This document shows positions 50,786 to 60,636 of a DNA stretch of 64,000 bases, piece after piece. The stretch is from Bacteroidales bacterium (GTDB lineage Bacteria; Bacteroidota; Bacteroidia; Bacteroidales; GCA-2711565), in assembly GCA_028280405.1 (NCBI GenBank), contig JANQLW010000012.1, forward strand, positions 1-64,000. Reading direction: 5' to 3'. The first letter of the stretch is position 1. Each line of letters opens with the position of its first letter. Under the pieces are notes generated by a model. The model was not told where the DNA came from. It ran no database searches and was given only the letters and a program-made list of their open reading frames with translations. The position numbers and the translations under genes were made by a program.

Positions 50786-53700
50786 ATGAGTCAGTATTTT
50801 CAACGTCGGAATTTAAAAGATTTTTTTAAATCTTTCTTTATTATTGGAGTAGGTAAGTCTTTGTTTATATGGTTTTTGGCGATATCGTTTATTCCGTTGG
50901 CTTCATTAAGCTTCATCAATTATTTAAGTGTTTATCTTAATCTTACTATTATTGCTGAACGGGCTATTACTACGACTTCCCAACTAAGAATTGAAAATAT
51001 TGAAGATTTTTTTAAAACGAAGGTAGATTACCTGACTATTGAAGGCCAACAAGAGAATACCATAGCTTTTTTTAAAGCTCAAACTAAAAAGAACGACCAA
51101 ACTGAAGTTTATTACAAATCAATTTTAGAATCTTATAAAACTCATTTTCAGAATGGAGATTTTAATAACCTCATGTATGTAGACAGAAATGGAACACTTA
51201 TTTTCTCATTAATTGAAAATATTCCATATGGAACGGATATACTAAGGTCGAAACAAAGTTCAGATTTGCTAAAGAAAGTTTTTAATAAGTCGATAAAAAA
51301 CAATACCACACAGTTTTCTGATATTGCTAAGGATAAAAAAGGAAATACAGTTTCTTATTTAGCTCATCCTGTTGCTGATTTAAAAGGTAAAAACCTAGGG
51401 CTTATCATTATGGAAATAGATACTTATCAGCTTAATGACATCCTCTTAAATGAAGCAAACCTTGGAGAAACAGGCGAAGCATATTTAATTGGAGAAGACT
51501 TAAAGTATCGTTCCAATTCCAGATTTCAGGAAGGAAATATTATTTTGAGCCAGGCAAAACCAAATATTAAAACAGAGGCCTGGCTTAATTATATACAACA
51601 TCAGGGTGATCAGCAATATCTATCTATAAGTAAAGCGGATAAAGAAGGTATTGAAACTTATCAAAACCATCAGGGAAAGAATGTTCTTGGGATTTACAGA
51701 AATCTCTTTTATTTACAAAAACTTGGGGTTAATTGGGCATTAATTGAAGAAATTGAACATAATGAAGCATTTGCTCATGCTCAACAATTATCCGATATCG
51801 CAAAGTTTGCATTTGCAATTACAATCATCATTGTATTCTTCGTTTCTATTTTTGTTACCCGATGGTTTGTAAATCCTATTAAGAGGTTGTCAGCATGGAC
51901 CAAACAAGTTGAAATAGGTGAATTGGTTCAACAAGATGTTAAAGCTCCTCGAAATGAAGTTGGTGAAATGGTTCATTCTTTTAATTCATTGGTAAATTCT
52001 TTGAAATCATATACTGATGTGAGTCAGGCCGTAGCTTTTGGTGATTATTCCAAACAGGTTAAAGTGAAGAGTAAGGATGATGTGATGGCTAAATCTATGA
52101 ATAAGATGGTGGAAAGCTTCAGGACAGTTGTTCAGGAAGCCAATAAAATTGCCAGTGGTGATTATAGTACTACGATTAAGCCTCGCAGTGATAAAGATAC
52201 CTTAGGAGTTGCTTTGTTTGAAATGACCAAAAAGTTACAAGCTAATTCTCTTGAAATTCAAGAGCAGGATTGGTTAAAAAGTGGGTTAAATGAACTAAAT
52301 AGTACGTTAAGCGGACAAACGGATATAAGCAGTCTTTCAAAGAATGCTATATCCTTTTTAACCAAATATCTCGATTCGTCTGTAGGACTATTGTATACTT
52401 TGAACGACAAAAAAGAACTTGTCTTGAATGCTTCTTTTGCAGTAGGTAACAGCAAAAAAATAAAACGGAAAATTGAACTTGGTGAAGGTGTAATTGGTCA
52501 GGCTGCTGAAGAATTAAACACGATTACTATAGAAGGTGAATTTGAAAATTTACCTGAGATAAATATTGGATTGGATTCAAAGTCTCCAACTGTATTTAAA
52601 GCAGCTCCTTTTCTTTATGAAGATGAGCTGTTAGGAGTTATTCTGATAGGAACTTTAACACATTTTACAGAACTCCATGAGCAGTTCTTTGATTTAAGTC
52701 TGGACCGTTTAGCGATTGCCATAAATACAGTTAAAGCAAGAGAGCATGTCGAAACCCTATTAAAGCAAACCCAGGATCAGGCGAGTGAACTCACCGTTCA
52801 ACAGGAAGAACTTCGCCAGGCTAATGAAGAACTAGAGGAACAAACGAAAGCACTTAGGATTTCTGAAGAAAATTTAAAAAGCCAACAAGAGGAATTGAAG
52901 GTTACTAATGAAGAACTTGAAGAAAGAACCAATGATCTGGAAATCCAAAGAGATAATATTCGCAGAAAGAATGAAGAACTGGAGAAAGCAAGGGCTGAAA
53001 TTGAACAGAAGGCAAAAGATTTGCAAAAAGCCAGTCAGTATAAGAGCGAATTCCTTGCGAATATGTCTCATGAATTAAGAACTCCATTAAATAGTATCTT
53101 GGTATTATCACAGCTATTAGGTGATAATAAGAATAAAACATTGATTAATAAGGAAATTCAGTTTGCCAAAACAATTAATTCATCGGGTTCTGATTTATTG
53201 GACCTGATTAATGAAATCCTTGATTTATCTAAAGTGGAAGCTGGTAAAATAGATCTATATATTGAAGACCTTTACTTCGACGATATAAAACAATTTATTG
53301 AAAGAACATTCTCTCCATTAACAGATAAGAAAAAGCTTAAGCTTGATTTTAGAGTAGAAGAAGGCCTTCCTGCTTCTGTAAGAACCGATATTCAAAGAGT
53401 TTATCAAATTATAAAAAACCTGCTTTCGAATGCGATTAAGTTTACTGAGAAAGGAGGCGTAACAGTTGATATATATAAGCCAACTTCTGAAATTGATTTA
53501 TCAAAGAGCGGATTGGAACATGATAAAGCAATTGCTATTGCTGTTCGGGATACGGGTGTAGGCATTCCTGTTGAAAAGATCGATTTAATTTTTGAAGCTT
53601 TTAAACAAGTTGATGGAACAACCAGTCGTAAATATGGCGGTACCGGATTGGGCTTAACTATATCCAGAAGTTTTGCTCAACTTCTTGGTGGAGAAATCAG

Positions 53701-55090
53701 GCTTGAAAGTAAAGAAGGACAAGGGACTACATTTACTCTGTTTCTTCCGTTGGAACTGAATGAGAAAAAAGTTCAGCAACAGGAAGTTAAAAAGGAAACT
53801 AAGGCTGAAAAACCACAGCGAAAGAAAAAAACTGCTAAGAAGAAAGCCGATATTAGTGAATTGAAAACTGAAGCGATCATTAAAGATGATAAAGAAAATA
53901 TTGAAGTAGGAGATAAATTTATTCTTGTAATTGAAGATGATGAAAACTTCTGTAAAGTTCTGTATGAACTTGCACATGAAAAAGGTTTTAAATGTATCAT
54001 CGCTCTTGATGGAGAAACCGGACTTCATTTTGCTGATTATTACCAGCCTCATGCAATTATTCTGGATATCGGATTACCGGGGATTGATGGTTATGAGGTG
54101 ATGGACCGTTTAAAAGATAATACGAAAACCCGTCACATCCCAGTACACTTTATCTCGGCAGCTGATAAGAGTATTGAAGCTATGAAAATGGGGGCTATCG
54201 GATATCTGACCAAACCTGTTAGCCAGACTAAGCTGGATACTGTATTCAAAAAAATTGAAAACATTATTTCAAAGCCGATCAAAAAAGTATTGGTAGTTGA
54301 AGACGATAAGCTGATGCGTAAAAGCATCGTTAACTTATTAGCAGGAAGTGAGAATGTAAAAATTGTGGCAGTTGAGAATGGTGAAGAGGCTTATGAATTG
54401 TTAAAAAAGGAAACATTTGATTGCCAGATATTGGATCTTGGGCTAAAAGATATGTCGGGCTTTGATTTATTGGAAAAAATCCGGAAAAATAAAAAAATAG
54501 TTGACCTTCCGATAATTATATATACCGGTAAAGATCTGACCAAAGAGGAAGAAACTCGTTTGAATAAGTATGCGGATAGTATTATCCTTAAGGGAGCACG
54601 TTCTTTTGAAAGGCTATTATCAGAAACTAGTTTATTCCTGCATCAATTGGAAGCAGATATGCCGGAAGACAAGCGACAAATTCTGAAAACCATGCACGAC
54701 AAAGAAGCTGTTCTTGAAAATAAGAAGATTCTTATTGTTGATGATGATATGAGAAATGTATTTGCCTTAAGCAGTTTATTGGAAGATAAAGGCATGCAAA
54801 CTGTAGTTGGCAAGAATGGAAAAGAAGGACTGTTAAGACTTGATGAGAACAAAGATATAGATTTGGTATTAATGGATATCATGATGCCCGAAATGGATGG
54901 ATATGAGGCTACTCAGGAAATCCGAAAACTAGAGAAATACAAAGAACTACCGGTAATTGCATTGACTGCTAAAGCGATGAAAGAAGATAGGGAGAAATGT
55001 ATTGCTGCCGGTGCTAATGATTATCTTTCTAAACCTGTTGATACCGAGAAGCTATTATCATTATTACGAGTATGGTTATATAATAAGTAA
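50786..55090 (+). CDS. Large membrane hybrid histidine kinase (Cache-HAMP-GAF-HK-3xREC)
   Basis: A 1434-residue protein. Two membrane helices (about 24-46 and 345-367) flank a periplasmic Cache-like sensor. HAMP and a second HAMP-like linker span about 365-480, a GAF domain about 500-650, and a long coiled coil 655-755. HisKA has [20 protein letters not shown] (His about 762), then HATPase (about 870-990). Three receivers follow, with phospho-Asp at ILDIGLPG (about 1092), ILDLGLKDMSG (about 1215) and VLMDIMMPEMDG (about 1363). A Lys-rich linker precedes the first REC. It is the main sensor of the cluster. Confidence 0.92.
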   Translation: MSQYFQRRNLKDFFKSFFIIGVGKSLFIWFLAISFIPLASLSFINYLSVYLNLTIIAERAITTTSQLRIENIEDFFKTKVDYLTIEGQQENTIAFFKAQTKKNDQTEVYYKSILESYKTHFQNGDFNNLMYVDRNGTLIFSLIENIPYGTDILRSKQSSDLLKKVFNKSIKNNTTQFSDIAKDKKGNTVSYLAHPVADLKGKNLGLIIMEIDTYQLNDILLNEANLGETGEAYLIGEDLKYRSNSRFQEGNIILSQAKPNIKTEAWLNYIQHQGDQQYLSISKADKEGIETYQNHQGKNVLGIYRNLFYLQKLGVNWALIEEIEHNEAFAHAQQLSDIAKFAFAITIIIVFFVSIFVTRWFVNPIKRLSAWTKQVEIGELVQQDVKAPRNEVGEMVHSFNSLVNSLKSYTDVSQAVAFGDYSKQVKVKSKDDVMAKSMNKMVESFRTVVQEANKIASGDYSTTIKPRSDKDTLGVALFEMTKKLQANSLEIQEQDWLKSGLNELNSTLSGQTDISSLSKNAISFLTKYLDSSVGLLYTLNDKKELVLNASFAVGNSKKIKRKIELGEGVIGQAAEELNTITIEGEFENLPEINIGLDSKSPTVFKAAPFLYEDELLGVILIGTLTHFTELHEQFFDLSLDRLAIAINTVKAREHVETLLKQTQDQASELTVQQEELRQANEELEEQTKALRISEENLKSQQEELKVTNEELEERTNDLEIQRDNIRRKNEELEKARAEIEQKAKDLQKASQYKSEFLANMSHELRTPLNSILVLSQLLGDNKNKTLINKEIQFAKTINSSGSDLLDLINEILDLSKVEAGKIDLYIEDLYFDDIKQFIERTFSPLTDKKKLKLDFRVEEGLPASVRTDIQRVYQIIKNLLSNAIKFTEKGGVTVDIYKPTSEIDLSKSGLEHDKAIAIAVRDTGVGIPVEKIDLIFEAFKQVDGTTSRKYGGTGLGLTISRSFAQLLGGEIRLESKEGQGTTFTLFLPLELNEKKVQQQEVKKETKAEKPQRKKKTAKKKADISELKTEAIIKDDKENIEVGDKFILVIEDDENFCKVLYELAHEKGFKCIIALDGETGLHFADYYQPHAIILDIGLPGIDGYEVMDRLKDNTKTRHIPVHFISAADKSIEAMKMGAIGYLTKPVSQTKLDTVFKKIENIISKPIKKVLVVEDDKLMRKSIVNLLAGSENVKIVAVENGEEAYELLKKETFDCQILDLGLKDMSGFDLLEKIRKNKKIVDLPIIIYTGKDLTKEEETRLNKYADSIILKGARSFERLLSETSLFLHQLEADMPEDKRQILKTMHDKEAVLENKKILIVDDDMRNVFALSSLLEDKGMQTVVGKNGKEGLLRLDENKDIDLVLMDIMMPEMDGYEATQEIRKLEKYKELPVIALTAKAMKEDREKCIAAGANDYLSKPVDTEKLLSLLRVWLYNK

Positions 55091-55113
55091 AATTTAAAGG
55101 AAACAGGAAGGAA

Positions 55114-55965
55114 ATGAGTGAATATGATTTAGAAGTCCAATCTAATATAAATATCGAAGTAAATTTATTTTTAGAGGCGATTTATCAAAAGTATGGCTAT
55201 GATTTCAGGGATTATAGTAAAGCTCATATTAAGAGAAGATTAATGCATCGGATGTCTGTATCTCAATTTGTCAGTATATCTGAGATGCAACATAAATTAA
55301 TCAATAATGAAAGGTTTTTTGAGCAGGTCTTAAAAGATTTCTCCATTAATGTTACGGAAATGTTCAGAGATCCCCACTTCTATTATAGATTCAGAGAGGA
55401 AGCGATACCTATTTTAAAAACCTATCCTTTTATAAAAATCTGGCATGCAGGCTGTTCTACAGGAGAGGAAGTGTATTCAATGGCCATTATTCTTAAAGAA
55501 GAAGGCTTATATGAAAGAAGTCAGATTTATGCTACCGACTTTAATCAAACTGTTTTACAGAAAGCAAAAGAGGGAATCTATCCTATAAATAAAATTAAAG
55601 AATATACTTATAATTACCAGAAATCGGGTGGTATTAATTCGTTTTCTGATTATTATACTGCAAAATATGATTCGGTAATAATTAATAATGACTTAAAACA
55701 GAATGTGGTTTTTGCAGATCACAACCTGGTATCAGACAAAGTATTTGCAGAGGTTCATTTAATTGTATGCCGAAATGTATTGATCTATTTTAATAAGAAA
55801 TTACAGGATAAAGTATTACGCTTGTTTAAGGATAGCTTAATACCGGGAGGTTATCTGTGCCTGGGATCAAAAGAGAGTATTAGGTTTTCAGATAGCTATC
55901 ATCAGTTTGATACTATAGATGAAGAAGAAAGGCTCTTTAAAAGAAAACTTCATTTTAAGAGATAG
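55114..55965 (+). CDS. cheR: CheR-type protein-glutamate methyltransferase
   Basis: A 283-residue protein. The N-terminal CheR helical domain (YDFRDYSKAHIKRRLMHRM) is followed by a SAM-binding domain: ITEMFRDPHFYYRFREEAIP-like SVTEMFRD motif, KIWHAGCSTGEEVYSMAI (motif I), YATDFNQTVLQKAKEGIY and VDLIVCRNVLIYF-like HLIVCRNVLIYFNK. It methylates glutamates of receptors or, here, perhaps of the neighbouring kinase. It starts 23 bp after the large kinase gene; cheB follows 3 bp on. Confidence 0.93.
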   Translation: MSEYDLEVQSNINIEVNLFLEAIYQKYGYDFRDYSKAHIKRRLMHRMSVSQFVSISEMQHKLINNERFFEQVLKDFSINVTEMFRDPHFYYRFREEAIPILKTYPFIKIWHAGCSTGEEVYSMAIILKEEGLYERSQIYATDFNQTVLQKAKEGIYPINKIKEYTYNYQKSGGINSFSDYYTAKYDSVIINNDLKQNVVFADHNLVSDKVFAEVHLIVCRNVLIYFNKKLQDKVLRLFKDSLIPGGYLCLGSKESIRFSDSYHQFDTIDEEERLFKRKLHFKR

Positions 55966-55968
55966 AAA

Positions 55969-56535
55969 ATGAAACCTAAAGCCATTGTTATAGGAAGTTC
56001 TGCTGGTGGATTAAATGCGCTGAAAGAGATTTTTTCGGTATTGGATAGTCGTTTCTCTATTCCTATAATTGTAGTGCAGCATGTGAGTCCTCATTCAGAT
56101 AATTATATAACCACTTATTTGAATAAAATTTGTGCTATTACTGTTAAAGAAGCCGATGAAAAAGAACCCATTGAAGGAGGTAAGATTTATTTTGCCCCGC
56201 CTAATTTTCATTTGTTAATAGAAGAAGATAATACGATTTCTTTTTCTACGGAAGAACGGGTTAATTTTGCCCGCCCATCTATAGATATTTTATTTGAAAC
56301 AGCAGTTTTTGCTTATGGCTCAAATATAGTGGGAATAATACTTACAGGAGCAAATAATGATGGTGCTAAAGGGATGAAATTAATCAATCAATATAAGGGG
56401 GTGACGATCGTACAGGATCCCAAAACTGCTGAAGTAGATACGATGCCAAACTGTGCTATTGCTGCTACTAAAATAGACCATATATTATCATTAAAAGAAA
56501 TTGGAAAACTATTAATGAAACTGGATAGGGAATAA
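55969..56535 (+). CDS. cheB: CheB-type protein-glutamate methylesterase (no receiver domain)
   Basis: A 188-residue catalytic CheB domain only. The start has the nucleophile motif VIGSSAGGLNALKEIF, then IIVVQHVSPHSDNYI with catalytic His, PIEGGKIYFAPPNFHLLIEE and LTGANNDGAKGMKLI with catalytic Asp. The regulatory receiver of classical CheB is absent. It should remove methyl groups added by CheR. It is directly coupled to cheR, so the cluster is a complete adaptation pair for non-flagellar signalling. Confidence 0.93.
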   Translation: MKPKAIVIGSSAGGLNALKEIFSVLDSRFSIPIIVVQHVSPHSDNYITTYLNKICAITVKEADEKEPIEGGKIYFAPPNFHLLIEEDNTISFSTEERVNFARPSIDILFETAVFAYGSNIVGIILTGANNDGAKGMKLINQYKGVTIVQDPKTAEVDTMPNCAIAATKIDHILSLKEIGKLLMKLDRE

Positions 56536-56580
56536 TTTTTTAAAATTTTAGTATATTTATAAACACTTCATTTTGATTTA

Positions 56581-57384
56581 ATGCCACTTGTTAAGCTTGA
56601 ACATATTAACTTGTATTATGAAATTCACGGCAAAGGAGAACCCTTAATGTTGATAACTGATATTGCAGATGATATTCAAACCTGGCAATTCATAATCAAT
56701 AATTTGTCTAAACATTTTAAGCTTATCATTTTTGATAACAGAGGTTCGGGAAGAAGTGACTATCCTAAGGAAAGTTATAGTATAAATAGATTCGTTGCTG
56801 ATACAATGGCTCTGCTTGATTACCTGAAAATCGATCAGATTCATTTATTAGGCCATGGGATGGGAGGGTTTATTGCTCAGGAAATAGCAATTCAATGTTC
56901 TGAAAGAATCCTGAAATTAATACTAGCCTGTACAGCTCCATACTTAACCATAAGAAATAGTCAACTTTATAAAACGCTGAATAAATTATATGATAATAAT
57001 TCAAAATCAGATTGGTTTAAGAATTATTATTATTGGATATATTCTCATAAGTTTCTTGAAGATAAGGAATTTGCTGAGGCATTAGTGCAATTTATTATCA
57101 ATTATGAATTTGTGCAAAAACCGGAAGGTTTTAAAAAACAAGTTGAAGCAATGAGTGTTTTTGATTCCCGAACCAGGCTTTCAAAGATAACAGCTGAAAC
57201 ATTGGTTATTATTGGGGAAGATGATATTTTGATCAGAGCAAAGGATGCTGAAAAACTATATCAGGGAATTACAATGGCATCCTATCCGGTATTTATTGAA
57301 AATTGTGCTCATGCTATTCATAATGAAAACCCAAAAGCCTTTGTACATGCCGTACTTTCCTTTTTATATAAGTACATAAGATAA
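56581..57384 (+). CDS. Alpha/beta-hydrolase fold protein lacking the nucleophile Ser
   Basis: A 267-residue protein. Core words are present: LYYEIHGKGEPLMLITDIAD, IIFDNRGSGRSDYPKESYSI, and LLGHGMGGFIAQEIA. The middle residue of the nucleophile elbow, usually Ser (GHSMGG), is Gly (codon GGG). The acid (GEDDILIRAKDAEKLY) and late His (NCAHAIHNENP) positions are intact. The protein may be non-hydrolytic, perhaps a binding or lyase-type relative. Upstream is cheB, 45 bp away. Confidence 0.82.
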   Translation: MPLVKLEHINLYYEIHGKGEPLMLITDIADDIQTWQFIINNLSKHFKLIIFDNRGSGRSDYPKESYSINRFVADTMALLDYLKIDQIHLLGHGMGGFIAQEIAIQCSERILKLILACTAPYLTIRNSQLYKTLNKLYDNNSKSDWFKNYYYWIYSHKFLEDKEFAEALVQFIINYEFVQKPEGFKKQVEAMSVFDSRTRLSKITAETLVIIGEDDILIRAKDAEKLYQGITMASYPVFIENCAHAIHNENPKAFVHAVLSFLYKYIR

Positions 57385-57399
57385 GTTATTAATAATTTA

Positions 57400-57486
57400 C
57401 AAACCAACCAGCAACTGGTTACTGGTTGCTAGTTGCTGGTTGCTGGTTGCTAGTTGCTGGTTGCTAGTTGCTAGTTGCTGGTTACC
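57400..57486. repeat. 7-bp tandem repeat array
   Basis: About ten head-to-tail copies of a GGTTGCT / AGTTGCT unit, the complement of the CCAGYAA array at 37347-37412. It fills most of the gap between convergent genes. Arrays of this kind vary in copy number between strains. Confidence 0.7.
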
Positions 57487-57493
57487 AAACTCT

Positions 57494-58045
57494 CTAATTC
57501 TCTTTCATAGAAACTACCTCATAAATGTAAAGATTTGCCTCTTTCCAACCATCCCATCCCAAACCGGCTTTTGATTCAGCACAATGACCCAAAAACTCAT
57601 CTACGGTCCAGTTTTGATTTGTTGCTACCTGAGGTAAAAAAGTTCCGCTTAAACCCGACCATTCCACATATATTCCATGTTTGCCTAATTCAATTTCTTC
57701 TTTAGATTGAATTTTTTGTAACGGACTTAAAACAGAAAGTTCAATACTTATATTTTTTACTTCTTCTGCTTCAACTTTATCAAACCGGTGATCTCTTGTT
57801 GCAGCTGCAATAGACATTTCCTCTATCGTTTTGTACAAAGGTAAGTCAGAGGTAATACGCCCCAGACAAGCTCTCAACTGATCTTGGTTGTAGAGGCTAA
57901 CAAAAAGGCCACATTTTGCTGAATATAAATTTAAAAACTCATTATTTAGTTCAAAATGTATATATTCATTACAAAGTTCTCTGCAGATGATATATCGTGC
58001 ATAAGCTAGTAAAGTAGTTTTATCTTTCTGAGTAAAATAGAGCAT
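57494..58045 (-). CDS. AMMECR1-domain protein (AmmeMemoRadiSam system A)
   Basis: A 183-residue protein with the AMMECR1 fold: GLFVSLYNQDQLRACLGRIT, then YKTIEEMSIAAATRDHRFDK, IELSVLSPLQKIQSKEEIEL with GKHGIYVEW, and GTFLPQVATNQNWTVDEFLG. The family is often found with a MEMO and a radical SAM partner, but none is next to it here. Biochemical role unknown. Confidence 0.9.
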   Translation of the reverse strand: MLYFTQKDKTTLLAYARYIICRELCNEYIHFELNNEFLNLYSAKCGLFVSLYNQDQLRACLGRITSDLPLYKTIEEMSIAAATRDHRFDKVEAEEVKNISIELSVLSPLQKIQSKEEIELGKHGIYVEWSGLSGTFLPQVATNQNWTVDEFLGHCAESKAGLGWDGWKEANLYIYEVVSMKEN

Positions 58046-58075
58046 TGTTTTTTGTTTAAATATAAGAAATCCATC

Positions 58076-59059
58076 TTAATCATATATTATTAGTTTTAAT
58101 AGAATTGGCAAATGATCACTGTATCCTCCTAAATATTTATATCCAGAATATGTTCTAAACGGTTTTTTTCCAAGAAATCTTGAGTCTTTAATGAAGAGAA
58201 AATCTGGTTTCCCTACGTAAGCATTTTTTATGAGTACGTTCTTCTGAAAATTCCCGGATACAATAAAATGATCAAATGCATTCCATACACTTTTATATTT
58301 CAGTGTTTCACTATTTGATTTGTCAATGGCAATTCTTAATTCATGTTTTGCAGATTTTAAAAGATTCTTTATGCTTTTATTATCCTGTTCATCGTTGAAG
58401 TCACCCATAATGATAATGTTTTGATTTTTTGGTATTTCATTTAATTTCTGAACTAAACTTTGAGAAGCTGTTTCCCTGTGTTTTTCAGATTTTAATTCAC
58501 CCAAATACCTGGAAGGCCAATGGCATACAAAAACATGAAATCGTTTGTTTTTTATCTTTAATTGGGCATATAAAATATCTCTGGAATATTTTTTATTGGA
58601 TAATTTTACTTCGATAAATGAATGCTCAATAAGAATAATTTTTTCCGGATTATAAAGCAGACAAACATCTATACCTCTTTTATCCTTTGAATCCCTATGT
58701 AATACTTTCAGCTTCTTTTTTCGCAATAAAGATTTACTTATTAGGAGCTTAATAATATTTTTGTTTTCCACTTCTGCCAGCCCTATAATATCTGGAATCT
58801 CCCAGTTATTAGAAGCTATAATTGCTTTAGAAATATTGTTCAACTTCTTATTTAATCTATTGTAATTCCAATACCGGTTGCCTTTGGGGGTAAATTCATC
58901 ATCCAGGCAGGTAGAATCATTTTTTAGATCAAACAAATTTTCAACATTATAAAATAGAATGGAAATAGAATCGTTTTTATTCTGATTGCTTGCATAAGAT
59001 GAATAGAAACTAAAAATTGAAATGAATAGAATTGAGTAGTAAAAAAAAATAAATTTCAT
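58076..59059 (-). CDS. Secreted endonuclease/exonuclease/phosphatase-family protein
   Basis: A 327-residue protein with an N-terminal signal-like segment (FIFFYYSILFISIFSFYSSY). EEP-fold motifs follow: ILFYNVENLFDLKNDSTCLD, DIIGLAEVENKNI, CLLYNP, FVCHWPSRYLGELKSEKHRE, IIIMGDFNDEQDNK and a final GGYSDHLPILL. These give the metal-binding Glu, Asp/Asn and His. The likely substrate is nucleic acid or a phosphoester outside the cytoplasm. No neighbour suggests more. Confidence 0.88.
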   Translation of the reverse strand: MKFIFFYYSILFISIFSFYSSYASNQNKNDSISILFYNVENLFDLKNDSTCLDDEFTPKGNRYWNYNRLNKKLNNISKAIIASNNWEIPDIIGLAEVENKNIIKLLISKSLLRKKKLKVLHRDSKDKRGIDVCLLYNPEKIILIEHSFIEVKLSNKKYSRDILYAQLKIKNKRFHVFVCHWPSRYLGELKSEKHRETASQSLVQKLNEIPKNQNIIIMGDFNDEQDNKSIKNLLKSAKHELRIAIDKSNSETLKYKSVWNAFDHFIVSGNFQKNVLIKNAYVGKPDFLFIKDSRFLGKKPFRTYSGYKYLGGYSDHLPILLKLIIYD

Positions 59060-59275
59060 CTTTTAATGGTGGGGGAGTGATTGTTAAAAACAAAATTAAA
59101 ATTTTTTTACAAATCTTTTTACACTATGTTTTTTTTGTTTTACTTGCAATAAATATATTAAATCTGTTCGAAGTGCTTATTAACTCTTCTTTTTAGAAGA
59201 TTTAATTTTTTTTTATTATATAATTTTAAAAATCAAGGTTACTTTTTTATTAAAAAAAGAATTAACTAATAACAA

Positions 59276-59842
59276 GTGACGAAGTTAAAAGTTGAAGAAA
59301 TACTAGACGGGATTCGTCAGAACGATGTTGAAATACTGCAATATGTTTATAAAACATTTTATCCGCAAGTAAAATACTTTATAAATGCCAATAGCGGAAC
59401 TGAAGATGATGCACAGGATATATTCCAGGAAGCCATAATCATTATCTTTAGAAAACTAAAAGATGAGCAGTTAGAAATCAGTTGTACGTTTAGCACCTAT
59501 CTTTATTCAGTTTGTAAATTATTATGGCTGAAGCAGCTTGAAAAAAGAAAAGTACAAAACGAACTTTCAATTGATAAAACAGACTACATTGATCTGCCAG
59601 ATGATACTCAGACACTAATGGAAAGTTCTGAACGTTACCGATTGTATCAGGACAACTTTAAAAAACTTAGCGAAGACTGCATAAGAGTATTGGAACTTTC
59701 ACTTCAAAAAATACCATTAAAAAAGATAGCTGAAATTATGGGCTATAAAAGTGAGAAGTATGCCAAAAAACGAAAATTCATTTGTAAAGAAAGATTAATT
59801 GAAAAGATTAAAAGTGACCCAAAATTTAAAGAATTAATGTAA
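59276..59842 (+). CDS. ECF-type RNA polymerase sigma factor
   Basis: A 188-residue sigma-70-family protein with a GTG start (TKLKVEEILDGIRQND). Region 2 is DDAQDIFQEAIIIIFRKLKD; region 4 is LSEDCIRVLELSLQKIPLKK, then IAEIMGYKSEKYAKKRKF. It overlaps by the TAATG junction a membrane protein that looks like its anti-sigma factor. Extracytoplasmic sigma factors of this type control stress or surface functions; the regulon is unknown. Confidence 0.88.
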   Translation: MTKLKVEEILDGIRQNDVEILQYVYKTFYPQVKYFINANSGTEDDAQDIFQEAIIIIFRKLKDEQLEISCTFSTYLYSVCKLLWLKQLEKRKVQNELSIDKTDYIDLPDDTQTLMESSERYRLYQDNFKKLSEDCIRVLELSLQKIPLKKIAEIMGYKSEKYAKKRKFICKERLIEKIKSDPKFKELM

Positions 59843-60573
59843 TGAAGAATCAAAATGAACTAATTGAGAAATACATTGACGGCGAACTCTCCCCCGAGGA
59901 ACGTCAGGAAGTGGAAAAGCTTATTGAACAGGATGAGCAATTTTCACAGGAGTTCCAACTGCGCCTGAATGTAAACCATGCTATCATGGAAAATGATGTT
60001 ATGAAACTCCGCGAAAATCTGGAAGAAATTTGCCGTAATAGTAATCAGCAAAAAGGTACGATCATTCGCAGGCTGTATGAAAGAAAGTGGCATCTGGTAG
60101 CTGCTTCCACAACTATACTTGTCGTTATTGGTAGTTTTGTTTTGTCAGAGTTTAATACTCCAACTCCCGAGCAATTATTTAATAAACATTATAAATTTGA
60201 GACCTGCATAGAAGGGGAGAGGGGAAATAGTTCTTCAATGGATGTTAATATTAAAACTGCCTTAACTCATTACAATAACTCTGAATTTACTGAAGCCATT
60301 AAAATTTTGAAAAACTACGAAGACAATATTCTTTCTAAATTTTATCTTGGACTATCTTATGTAGAAACTAAAAAATATTCTAAAGCCATTCGTTGTTTCC
60401 AATATGTTTTAGACGATAATAATAATTTATTTCTTGAACAGTCCAGATGGTATAAAGGATTATGTTTTTTGAAACTTAATAAAAAAGTTGAAGCTAAATT
60501 TGTTTTTGAAAAGATCATTGAAGAGAAAGAACTTTATAAAGATAAAGCAGCAGAAATCTTAAAGTCCTTATAG
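59842..60573 (+). CDS. Putative anti-sigma membrane protein with TPR-like C-terminus
   Basis: A 243-residue protein. The N-terminal cytoplasmic part (YIDGELSPEERQEVEKLIEQ) is typical of anti-sigma domains that bind ECF factors but lacks the zinc His/Cys. A single membrane helix (LVAASTTILVVIGSFVL, about 88-106) follows. The C-terminal extracytoplasmic region has two or three TPR-like repeats (ALTHYNNSEFTEAIKILKNY, FYLGLSYVETKKYSKAIRCF, YKGLCFLKLNKKVEAKFVFE). The ATG overlaps the sigma stop codon, so the pair is translationally coupled. Confidence 0.82.
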   Translation: MKNQNELIEKYIDGELSPEERQEVEKLIEQDEQFSQEFQLRLNVNHAIMENDVMKLRENLEEICRNSNQQKGTIIRRLYERKWHLVAASTTILVVIGSFVLSEFNTPTPEQLFNKHYKFETCIEGERGNSSSMDVNIKTALTHYNNSEFTEAIKILKNYEDNILSKFYLGLSYVETKKYSKAIRCFQYVLDDNNNLFLEQSRWYKGLCFLKLNKKVEAKFVFEKIIEEKELYKDKAAEILKSL

Positions 60574-60608
60574 CGTATTTCATAGTATAAGTGATTAAAA
60601 TGAGGGGG

Positions 60609-60636
60609 GCCTGGCATTATTGCCAGGCTTTTTTTA
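60609..60636 (+). terminator. Rho-independent terminator of the sigma/anti-sigma operon
   Basis: GCCTGGCA / TGCCAGGC form an 8-bp perfect stem with a TTAT loop, followed by eight T. Confidence 0.9.
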
